Shown here one piece after another: positions 18,933 to 25,656 of a stretch of 36,939 nt of DNA. The notes under the pieces were generated by a model. The model worked only from the letters and a program-made list of their open reading frames with translations. It did not search any database and was not told the DNA's origin. Source of the DNA: a virus. The stretch lies in IMG/VR virus record IMGVR_UViG_3300042899_000076, positions 1-36,939 of that record; one strand, given 5' to 3'. Both the position numbers and the translations under genes were made by a program. The first letter of the stretch is position 1. Each line of letters starts with the position of its first letter.

Positions 18933-20681
18933 TTATGCGGTTAGTTCTGCCAGTTGGGCGTTAGTTAAACGGGTCTTGAATAGTAGGGCTTGCGAGTAAG
19001 CCATATTTGCTCCAACTACATCGTACAAATTAATGACACTTGTCGCTGGTACGGATGCTGAAATATCGCTGCCAACTTGAACGCCATCAACATAAAAAAC
19101 GTAATCGTTTAATTTGTACGATAAAGCAAATTTATGATTTCCAGTAGTTAAACCAAAAATGGGTAAGTCTATATTTACTTGCAATGAACCGCCTACAAAT
19201 GCTACGGCTTGAATACGCCCATTTTGGTAATATCCAATCGCTAAAATATTTGAACTTGTCCCGTCATTAAGAGCAATTCCCGCATAATTTCCTGCATTAC
19301 CAGTTATAGTGGTATTAACCTCCATAAAAATAGTTCCCTCCGTCTGCCCAATCAAAGAAGTAATGCCCGTCTTTAAAGCAACATCCGCAACCCTTGTAAC
19401 TGATGCCCCAAGCGTGGGGATGTACGAGGTGGCGTAGGCTCCATCCTCAAATTGTGCGCCCCAAAAGTAAACAAATTGTCCAGCCGAGTTCGGAAAAATA
19501 TATTGTGCTACTTCGGGAGTAGTTGCTGATGTTCCCGTAGCGGTTACACGATACCATCCATTGCCATAATTAGTAATCGTTCCAGTGCCAACTGTTGATG
19601 TGATTGTTTGCGTGGTCAAATTAAAGTCCACAAAAATAGATGAGGACGTTGTGCGTAGTCTAATTAAACTCCCAGTGCCAGCCTTTACAAATGCACTCAT
19701 AGTAACGGAGCCGAGTGCGTTAGCAACCGCTTCAAACATCCTTCCATTACCACTACTAAATGTTACCTTTTCGGCTCCATTAAAACCAGCGGGGTCGAGT
19801 GTTTCTGTTGTGTTGTATACTACTGTTAGGCCGTCAGCGGGCTGCTGCCAAAGTGCGCTATTTTCGCTATAAATCTGAAGGTTGGAACGCTGCGGCTCCA
19901 GCAACAAGCGAGGGCAAGTAGACCCCAAATAATCCAAACGGGGTAAACCGCTAACGGGGCCAACTGATACCGCTGCGGTGGTGGTGGCGATGTAGGGTGT
20001 TGCTCCGAAGTCGGAAACCTCAAACTGCGCTCCAAAGAATGCCGCACGGCTTGTACCATTTCCCGTATAAGAGGTGTTATCTGAAGCGTCTACCAATTCC
20101 AAAGCAATAACGCCAGCAGTATCAATACTTGCCTTTGTAATTGAACAACGATACCATCCGTTGCCAGCATCGCTAATTCTTGCAGTCGCTCCGTTGATTG
20201 CGGAAATAACAACACCTGTAGAGAGGTTGAAAATTGCTTGACCATTGCCACCACTTGCAAACCCAGCACCAGCAAGAACCAAAGCAATCTTAGTGCGAGT
20301 GTCTGCCTTTGCGTAAACGCTAACCGTGTAACTTATGCCAGCGGAAATGACAAAGGTTTGAATTGCTTCGTGCGTACCAGTAGCCGTATCTTCAACAATG
20401 TAATCAGCCGTTGTTGCTCCGTTTACTGGATTTACTAAAGCATTAGCCGTAATGGTTGAGCGGTTTTTTGTCCAACTTGCGTTGTCAAGCGTTTCGCTTT
20501 GCAGCGCCAAATTAGTCCGCACCTTTTCAATTAGGCCGTCACTTTGCACACGGGTAGCGCTTGAGGCACGGCTGAAGGTGAGGTCGCCCGTACCGTCAAA
20601 AGGTTTTGTAGCGTATACTTTTGCGTTTTCGTATACTGCTGGCTCAACCACTAGGCTGGCTTGATTAAATAAACTACTCAT
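18933..20681 (-). CDS. Tail adhesin/receptor-binding protein with duplicated domain and LamG-like end, 582 aa
   Basis: An N-terminal anchor (about 1-55; LTFSRASSATRVQSDGLIE) is followed by two copies of a carbohydrate-binding-like domain. Copy one (about 56-235) has NASW, NGWYR (174-178) and GAQFE (217-221). Copy two (about 266-425) has NSALW, NGWYR (374-378) and GAQFE (408-412), plus SYIPT. A linker, LPRLDYLGSTCPRLLLEPQR, separates them. The last 140 residues resemble a concanavalin/LamG domain. Together these fit a host-recognition protein on the tail tip. The 200-residue repeat spacing shows internal duplication. Confidence 0.75.
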   Translation of the reverse strand: MSSLFNQASLVVEPAVYENAKVYATKPFDGTGDLTFSRASSATRVQSDGLIEKVRTNLALQSETLDNASWTKNRSTITANALVNPVNGATTADYIVEDTATGTHEAIQTFVISAGISYTVSVYAKADTRTKIALVLAGAGFASGGNGQAIFNLSTGVVISAINGATARISDAGNGWYRCSITKASIDTAGVIALELVDASDNTSYTGNGTSRAAFFGAQFEVSDFGATPYIATTTAAVSVGPVSGLPRLDYLGSTCPRLLLEPQRSNLQIYSENSALWQQPADGLTVVYNTTETLDPAGFNGAEKVTFSSGNGRMFEAVANALGSVTMSAFVKAGTGSLIRLRTTSSSIFVDFNLTTQTITSTVGTGTITNYGNGWYRVTATGTSATTPEVAQYIFPNSAGQFVYFWGAQFEDGAYATSYIPTLGASVTRVADVALKTGITSLIGQTEGTIFMEVNTTITGNAGNYAGIALNDGTSSNILAIGYYQNGRIQAVAFVGGSLQVNIDLPIFGLTTGNHKFALSYKLNDYVFYVDGVQVGSDISASVPATSVINLYDVVGANMAYSQALLFKTRLTNAQLAELTA

Positions 20682-20684
20682 ATT

Positions 20685-20978
20685 TTATCTTGATAATTTG
20701 ACCACTTCGGCCTTAAAACATTCAACTCCTTCAAATACAGCACTCGCTGATTTTCTATTGTCTAACTGCTGGTATATTTCGTCAGCAAAATCATAAACGG
20801 TATCACAACCTAGATCACTTACAGCCGCTACCAAACAATCATAACCTTCTGTAAAGGCGGTTGCTGATGCCCTAGCGAACAAAAGGTCTGCAATAGACCT
20901 TGCTCCCTTACCAGAAGATACTACTGAGGTAAGGGTAAGTCCGCCAAGGTTGGTAAGCGATATGCCTAATCCTAGCAT
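20685..20978 (-). CDS. Small virion-region protein with internal repeat, 97 aa
   Basis: Gly/Leu-rich N-terminus (LGLGISLTNLGGLTLTSVVS) followed by two related segments: SATAFTEGYDCLVAAVSDLG (38-57) and SASAVFEGVECFKAEVVKL (77-95). The 147-aa protein at 17633 contains a third similar segment. ATG at 20978 overlaps the stop of the 89-aa gene (one-base overlap). It is encoded between tail-tube and adhesin genes, so a tail or adhesin-connector role is possible. Confidence 0.55.
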   Translation of the reverse strand: MLGLGISLTNLGGLTLTSVVSSGKGARSIADLLFARASATAFTEGYDCLVAAVSDLGCDTVYDFADEIYQQLDNRKSASAVFEGVECFKAEVVKLSR

Positions 20979-21247
20979 TAACCTCCGATGTAAGCGATTA
21001 CGCGGCCTGAGGCCACAGAGATAGTATTGAACTTTCCGTAGACCGTAAGGCCCGCAGGAAATGTCTCTGAGGTAAGCCCCGCAGCAACTTCTGATGTTAC
21101 TGTGATTACGCTATCTTCTACAAAAGTTATAGCGCGATATACTTCTCCGGCAGGTTGTGAGAAACCAGTCTCGATAAGGCGAAAGCCATACTCTCCAAAG
21201 CTAGAAGCCTGAAAGTCTTGTTCGCGAACAATAGTGTTGTAAGCCAT
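20978..21247 (-). CDS. Small beta-rich virion protein candidate, 89 aa
   Basis: ATG at 21247. The sequence seems all-beta, with a C-terminal AGLTVYGKFNTISVASGRVI that looks like a turn-rich barrel. I recall similar small proteins (ending in a VASG-VIAY-like motif) in structural regions of other marine phages, where they are usually called hypothetical or decoration-like. Possibly a capsid or tail decoration protein; unproven. Confidence 0.55.
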   Translation of the reverse strand: MAYNTIVREQDFQASSFGEYGFRLIETGFSQPAGEVYRAITFVEDSVITVTSEVAAGLTSETFPAGLTVYGKFNTISVASGRVIAYIGG

Positions 21248-21252
21248 TTATT

Positions 21253-21423
21253 TTAGTTTTGAAGGATGTTGGCGCTATTTTCTAATATACATTCCGAGGT
21301 GAACTCTATAGTGGCGTTTGCGGCAATGCCTCGCTCGATAAGTTCCTGTGCGTAACGGGTAATAGAAAACACACCTAGTGATGTGTTGCGAAAAAAGAAG
21401 CGTACTTGAGGTGTGTAAACCAT
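21253..21423 (-). CDS. Hypothetical late protein, 56 aa
   Basis: ATG at 21423-21421 shares one base with the stop of the tail-tube paralogue gene (TAATG); stop at 21253-21255. The product reads VYTPQVRFFFRNTSLGVFSI then a helix (RYAQELIERGIAANATIEF). No family. The tight coupling to the tail gene and the absence of any other frame in this gap support it as a real gene. Confidence 0.55.
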   Translation of the reverse strand: MVYTPQVRFFFRNTSLGVFSITRYAQELIERGIAANATIEFTSECILENSANILQN

Positions 21424-21947
21424 TATGCAAAGATTGATTTGTCTACGAATACGCTGTTGTCATTTACGGCGACAGAGCCGATTCCAGATTCCACTGAAAG
21501 GGTAAGATTGATGTAACTCTTTTCTGATAGTCCAGTACCTGAGTCTGCGTCGTAGGACATAACGAGTCCATCCATAACGCCAGATATTGTAACAGTATCG
21601 TTATTGTGCCAAAGGACAACTACTAGATCGTTACGGGTTCCAAGCATATCAACCTTGTTTAGAACAGAGTTGATGTTTGGGATTTGAACTGTGATTGTGG
21701 TTGACACAACAGGTAGTCCATTGGTTATGCTCTTGCTTTCGCTAAAGCCTGTAGTTCCGTCTCTGTTATTGAACTCAATAAAATACGGATTGACAGCATC
21801 TACACTTAATATAATGCTTTCGTCAAAAGGATCGGTTACGATACTTACGTCTTCTTGGGCGTAGAGAACTACTTTCTTAATACCACCTGCTACTTTTTGG
21901 CAGATAATATCTATATCAGTAAGTAAGATTCCGCAACTAAATGCCAT
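21423..21947 (-). CDS. Tail tube protein paralogue 2, 174 aa
   Basis: It shares layout with the 182-aa protein at 22015: an opening MA then GGIKKVVLY against GGITKVLLG, FNNRDG against FNIKDG, and a late SGTGLSEKSYINLTLSVES against TGTGRSEKNRWQMTLTGEE. All-beta, as expected for a tail tube monomer. The pair may build different parts of the tail, or this one may be a minor tube or tail-completion protein. A terminator separates it from the first copy, so its expression is probably lower. Confidence 0.6.
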   Translation of the reverse strand: MAFSCGILLTDIDIICQKVAGGIKKVVLYAQEDVSIVTDPFDESIILSVDAVNPYFIEFNNRDGTTGFSESKSITNGLPVVSTTITVQIPNINSVLNKVDMLGTRNDLVVVLWHNNDTVTISGVMDGLVMSYDADSGTGLSEKSYINLTLSVESGIGSVAVNDNSVFVDKSIFA

Positions 21948-21958
21948 ACTTTTTGTAT

Positions 21959-21987
21959 TAAAAAAGGGCGAGGGATTACCCCGCCCT
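21959..21987 (-). terminator. Terminator after tail tube gene 1
   Basis: On the minus strand GGGCGGGG, a short loop and a CCTCGCCC arm form an eight-pair stem (one G-U) over 21966-21986. Six or more T residues follow (plus-strand A-run 21960-21965). It would end or thin transcription after the abundant tail-tube message. Confidence 0.7.
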
Positions 21988-22014
21988 CTTATTAATATAC
22001 AAGGTTTTCGGTTA

Positions 22015-22563
22015 TTAACCGATTACCTCAGCCCATTCAGCACCCTCGATATTGAAGCTGAGGCTATTCTCTTCTCCAGTAAGGGTCATCTGCCAACGGT
22101 TCTTCTCAGAGCGACCTGTTCCGGTAGAACCATCAACGCTAGAGAAGTAAAGACCGAAGTCAAAACCTAGCATATGGTAAGTTCCAGAAGCAGTCTCAAC
22201 GAAAGCGATAAAACGGCCAAGTGGGTTGGAGATTTTATCAAGCTCTAAGCGCTTTGCAGCACTCATTTTAGGAAACTCCAAAGAAAGAGTAGGGACGACA
22301 GAGAACGTACCATCTGAGTTAACAGTCTTTACGTCTGTCATAACGGAAAATCCGTCTTTAATGTTGAACTCAAAAAGATCAACAGCGCCATCGGTAACAA
22401 GACCAGCTCCTGTGGGAGTGATAGTTACAACTCCGGTGGTAGCATTAGCGGCAACTTTAGTTCGCACTGTAGTGAAGTCGCCCAAAAGAACTTTGGTGAT
22501 TCCGCCTGTTGGGATGTCAGTGCATCCAAAGGTTATACCGGTAAGGGTTGTAGTACAAGCCAT
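22015..22563 (-). CDS. Major tail tube protein, 182 aa
   Basis: ATG at 22563 behind an A-rich leader (AATAAAATAAA). All-beta sequence with TGITFGCTDIPTGGITKVLL at the start and YFSSVDGSTGTGRSEKNRWQ near the end, matching the general tail-tube pattern seen in long-tailed Bacteroidetes phages. It polymerises in hexameric rings around the tape measure. It lies directly after the capsid gene, between two strong terminators, which fits a highly and separately expressed structural gene. A paralogue follows at 21423. Confidence 0.65.
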   Translation of the reverse strand: MACTTTLTGITFGCTDIPTGGITKVLLGDFTTVRTKVAANATTGVVTITPTGAGLVTDGAVDLFEFNIKDGFSVMTDVKTVNSDGTFSVVPTLSLEFPKMSAAKRLELDKISNPLGRFIAFVETASGTYHMLGFDFGLYFSSVDGSTGTGRSEKNRWQMTLTGEENSLSFNIEGAEWAEVIG

Positions 22564-22587
22564 TTTATTTTATTTTTATTAGGTTAA

Positions 22588-22612
22588 AGAAAAAGGGGGA
22601 GGTGACTCCCCC
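22588..22612 (-). terminator. Terminator after the major capsid gene
   Basis: Perfect seven-pair stem, GGGGGAG (22595-22601) and CTCCCCC (22606-22612), with a four-base loop. On the minus strand it is followed by TTTTTCTTT. It lies 10 bases past the capsid stop codon, a strong intrinsic terminator or 3'-end stabiliser. Confidence 0.8.
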
Positions 22613-22621
22613 TAGTTAACT

Positions 22622-23512
22622 TTATACGTGCTTGTAGTATACGATCTCAGAACCCTTAAGGTAGTCAAAACCAAGTTTGAACTGACCCCAAATCTTGTCG
22701 CTAGACAATTCAGATTCGTACTTCATATCAATAGCGCGAACGTCGTTATATTCGTCGGTCAGCATTACGATATTCATAGGTGCGGAAACGAAGAACTGAT
22801 TGACAGCAAGGCTAGGGAAGTGTACAACCTCCATACCGTAGTAAGCAGGAATAGATCCCTCTACGATACCTTGTGGAGTAGTGGTGTACTTAGTAGCGAT
22901 TGCAATTTGGTAGTGCTGCATAGCGGCAGTACCTAGAAAGAACGTAGGCTTGTAATCGCGGTCAGCATCACCGTAGACAGCAGCCAGCATAACTGCGCTC
23001 ATCGTTTGGTAGGCATCCTCCATCTTGTCGAGGATGTTTGATGGAGTCAAAGCAGCAGTTCCGGTTACATCAAGAACAGCAGCGTCAGCAGCGAAAGCAG
23101 TAGCTAACTCTGTTGCAGCAGTCTCAAGAGCCTTTTGGGCAGACAACTTAGCGAAGTAGTCAAACACCCAATCCTTGAACTCTCCGTCCATAGTCTCTGG
23201 GTTGTGTTGACCTTTCTTCAAAAGTACAGAACGGTAGGTGTTCTCAAGAACAGCCTTACAGTTCAGGAAAGACCACTTGTAGGTCTCTACGGTCATCTCC
23301 TTGTCGGCGATAGAAGCAGACGATTGTGCGTCAAACACACAAAGGTCGCTACCAAAAGACAAGGCAGCGTCGTAAATAGGAACATTCACCTTTGATTTTA
23401 CTCCGTCGATAAGGCGGAAGCGGTTGAGTACGGCGGCCGATTTGACCATCGTATCGATGAATAGGTTTGGTTGGCGATTATGCCAAGCGATATTAGCTAC
23501 AGAAATACCCAT
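22622..23512 (-). CDS. Major capsid protein (HK97-fold candidate), 296 aa
   Basis: ATG at 23512. Opens with a surface-like N-terminus, then RFRLIDGVKSKVNVPIYDAA typical of capsid N-arms, YKWSFLNCKAVLENTYRSVL, a helical spine (FAKLSAQKALETAATELATA), and a late TFFLGTAAMQHYQIA strand with GMEVVHFPSLAVNQFFVSAP and YKHV at the C-terminus. Position after the protease/scaffold gene and the strong terminator directly downstream support this. It builds the icosahedral shell. The length is small but within the HK97-fold range. Confidence 0.75.
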   Translation of the reverse strand: MGISVANIAWHNRQPNLFIDTMVKSAAVLNRFRLIDGVKSKVNVPIYDAALSFGSDLCVFDAQSSASIADKEMTVETYKWSFLNCKAVLENTYRSVLLKKGQHNPETMDGEFKDWVFDYFAKLSAQKALETAATELATAFAADAAVLDVTGTAALTPSNILDKMEDAYQTMSAVMLAAVYGDADRDYKPTFFLGTAAMQHYQIAIATKYTTTPQGIVEGSIPAYYGMEVVHFPSLAVNQFFVSAPMNIVMLTDEYNDVRAIDMKYESELSSDKIWGQFKLGFDYLKGSEIVYYKHV

Positions 23513-23539
23513 TTCGGTTTAGTGTATTATTGTTAATTA

Positions 23540-23704
23540 TTAGGCTGAGGTAATCTCAGTGTCAGTTACGGTTACTGGTGCGGCACCCGCTGTAGTTGGA
23601 ACGATGCGACGAACGCCCAATTTGCTAGTAGTAGTGTTCCAGAAAAGTTCGTATACGGCTCCGTTCTCTTGTGAGACCGCGCTGTTAAATACTATTTTTG
23701 CCAT
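23540..23704 (-). CDS. Small protein between scaffold and capsid genes, 54 aa
   Basis: ATG at 23704-23702 behind TTAAAAA; stop at 23540-23542. A beta-prone product: MAKIVFNSAVSQENGAVYEL, then WNTTTSKLGVRRIVPTT and a TVTDTEITSA tail. Encoded where many phages carry head-decoration or capsid-stabilising proteins, so a decoration role is plausible but unproven. The short form and strong start context support it being translated. Confidence 0.55.
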   Translation of the reverse strand: MAKIVFNSAVSQENGAVYELFWNTTTSKLGVRRIVPTTAGAAPVTVTDTEITSA

Positions 23705-23723
23705 TTTTTAATTAATTTACAGA

Positions 23724-24212
23724 TTAGTATAATCTACCCCCAAAAAGGTTGTTGATTAGATTGATTTTCTCGGGAGTGATTGAGTTGAAGACGAGGGTCT
23801 TATCCTCTTCCTTAACTTCCTCTTCTCCTTCTTGCTCGAATTTCAAAGCCTTTTCAGCTTCTTCTTCAGATTTTTCAGCAGCAGCGGCAGGGTCGTACAT
23901 AGACTCTTTGTCTTTGTCCTTCGCCATCTCTTGCCCCTCTTCTTTGTTTTCCTTAGCCATATCTTCTGACTTCTCCTGTTCACCCTCTTCGGATGCAGGT
24001 TTTTCCATCATAGCAATATGCTCTTGGATTAGCTCAATAGCCTTTTTCAGTTCCTCTAGACCAGCGAAGCGTTCCTCTACTGAAGTCATTGCCTCTAGCA
24101 TTAGTTCGTTATGCGTCTCTAGATCTGAAATCTGGCGATTAAGTCCTTCAATTACGGATTCATACTTGGCGGAAATTTTGCCAAGCTCGACTCCAAAGTT
24201 GAACTCACTCAT
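23724..24212 (-). CDS. Candidate nested scaffold protein, 162 aa, in frame
   Basis: Internal ATG (24212-24210; residue 181, MSEFNFGVELGK) preceded on the minus strand by TCTAAAAAAA, the A-rich context favoured for starts here. It lies exactly at the protease/scaffold boundary. Lambda uses the same trick (Nu3 inside C) to make excess scaffold from the protease gene. Not proven. Confidence 0.45.
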   Translation of the reverse strand: MSEFNFGVELGKISAKYESVIEGLNRQISDLETHNELMLEAMTSVEERFAGLEELKKAIELIQEHIAMMEKPASEEGEQEKSEDMAKENKEEGQEMAKDKDKESMYDPAAAAEKSEEEAEKALKFEQEGEEEVKEEDKTLVFNSITPEKINLINNLFGGRLY

Positions 24213-24752
24213 TTTTTTAGAATTAGATAATTTAACATCAGCGTTAATTTCGATAGAGAAACCATTGATCTCTCCATCTTTAATACTCTTTTTGAGAGTA
24301 TCGTCTTCTATTTTCACCTTAGCGAAAACAGTGCCATTCGGCAAATTGTATCCATAGTCAACGCTCTTGTCGTTGTTGGATTCTTTTTTCCACACCTCTA
24401 GCATAACAGCACCTTCAAACTTCTCTCCGTTGTGTTCTACGGTAAAGATGTTAAAGCGTCCGTTCTTAGAGTATCGGTACATAATGCTATCAATGACCTC
24501 CTCTGTAAACACCACATAGTACAACTCGCCAGTTGCGTAGTTCTTACGGAGAATCATTTTGTTGGGGATCATAATAGGTCCAACAACCAAACCCTTCTCT
24601 TCGCTGTCAAAAACAAAAGAGGTGTTCTGCTCCTCAGAGAAGTATACAAAGCCTTCCTCAATAGCAGGGCGGTCTACTAGTGAAATACCAAACATACCGC
24701 TATTCTCAACGTCGTCGTTGAGTGCAATCTCGTATACTGGGTACTTTGTCAT
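23724..24752 (-). CDS. XkdF-like prohead protease fused to scaffold domain, 342 aa
   Basis: Residues 50-170 carry the XkdF-type pattern: GLVVGPIMIPNKMILRKN, FTVEH with His107, GAVMLEVWKK, GYNLPNGTVFAKVKIEDD and KDGEINGFSIEI with Ser166, candidate catalytic residues. From 181 on the sequence is a coiled coil (YESVIEGLNRQISDLETHNE), then a very acidic Glu/Lys/Ala-rich stretch and a C-terminal helix (PEKINLINNLFGGRLY) that would bind the capsid. The protease cuts scaffold and capsid arms during head maturation. An internal ATG at 24212 may give scaffold alone. Confidence 0.75.
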   Translation of the reverse strand: MTKYPVYEIALNDDVENSGMFGISLVDRPAIEEGFVYFSEEQNTSFVFDSEEKGLVVGPIMIPNKMILRKNYATGELYYVVFTEEVIDSIMYRYSKNGRFNIFTVEHNGEKFEGAVMLEVWKKESNNDKSVDYGYNLPNGTVFAKVKIEDDTLKKSIKDGEINGFSIEINADVKLSNSKKMSEFNFGVELGKISAKYESVIEGLNRQISDLETHNELMLEAMTSVEERFAGLEELKKAIELIQEHIAMMEKPASEEGEQEKSEDMAKENKEEGQEMAKDKDKESMYDPAAAAEKSEEEAEKALKFEQEGEEEVKEEDKTLVFNSITPEKINLINNLFGGRLY

Positions 24753-25636
24753 TTAGAACTTTTCGGGTGTGACTTAGGGAGCAAATCGTTATCAGTAATA
24801 TACTTTGGATTTTGAGGTGTTCCCCTTACTATAAGGTACAAAAATGCGTTAAGACGAGCTAGTCCCCACTGAGTTGCTGAACGAACAAATGGAGAACGGC
24901 TAGTATTGTAAGCACCCATACCCCTAAGTACAACCTTCCTGGCAGCAGTAATGGAAACCTTTTTATCTGGATATTGGTCGTTGTGCTTCTTTACCTTACC
25001 CGCTATAGACTTTATTACTGCGGGACCTAACTTTCCACCCTCACCAACTCCCTTAGGGTTTGGGTTTGGGCTATCGCTGTTTGGAGCCTTCTTTGATTCT
25101 TTAATCGATCCGTCCTTGTCCTGCACAGCAAAGCTATCCGTGAGTCCAATTCTGCGTATGAAGTCTTCTCTGTTAAACTCCACTCCACTACGAAGAAAGT
25201 CCTCCATCTGTATAACCGCTAGACGCTTTCTGTTGTCCTTATCTGATACAAGTTTAAGGATGGAGATAATACCATCTACCATAGCCTTGTCTTCCCTCAC
25301 CTCGGAGTACCTGCCGTCTCGTATTCCCTGAGCCTTGCGAATAGCCCAGTCAACACCTGCGGTCCCACCCCAAATAAGCCAAGCAACATATCCCCTGTCC
25401 TTCCAGGGTGTGGCAGCGAACTTAGGATCAATCTTGCTATTTTTTCTATGGCGATTAAAAGCAGCCATACGGGCAATCGTTGAGTATGAAAGGGACTCTT
25501 TATTTGCAAGCTGATTGGCTCGGGTCCAACCAATAGAGGTTCCACCTTTGACCTCATCACCGTACTCTTCTCTCCACCGGAGTGCCTTCTTTGCTGCGTT
25601 TACAGCAGCCTCTGGGTAGTCGTTATACGTTGCCAT
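24749..25636 (-). CDS. Head-region protein with YLLWGG-like and DUF5824-like segments, 295 aa
   Basis: N-terminal domain (about 1-105): DYPEAAVNAAKKALRWREEY, RANQLANKESLSYSTIARMA, then GYVAWLIWGGTAGVDWAIRK. C-terminal domain: KVSITAARKVVLRGMGAYNT followed by TQWGLARLNAFLYLIVRG. Both patterns are familiar from uncharacterised phage proteins encoded near protease and portal genes; the second resembles what I believe is called DUF5824. A Pro/Asn/Gly-rich linker (about 186-200) joins them. Its gene overlaps the protease start by four bases, suggesting coupled synthesis and a role in head assembly. Confidence 0.6.
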   Translation of the reverse strand: MATYNDYPEAAVNAAKKALRWREEYGDEVKGGTSIGWTRANQLANKESLSYSTIARMAAFNRHRKNSKIDPKFAATPWKDRGYVAWLIWGGTAGVDWAIRKAQGIRDGRYSEVREDKAMVDGIISILKLVSDKDNRKRLAVIQMEDFLRSGVEFNREDFIRRIGLTDSFAVQDKDGSIKESKKAPNSDSPNPNPKGVGEGGKLGPAVIKSIAGKVKKHNDQYPDKKVSITAARKVVLRGMGAYNTSRSPFVRSATQWGLARLNAFLYLIVRGTPQNPKYITDNDLLPKSHPKSSK

Positions 25637-25656
25637 ACTTCTATACCTAATTTACA

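Noticed and set aside
23749-24357. 202-aa open frame on the plus strand
   Set aside because: Antisense to the acidic scaffold region. The Ser/Phe-rich composition is what the complement of Glu/Lys-rich codons gives.
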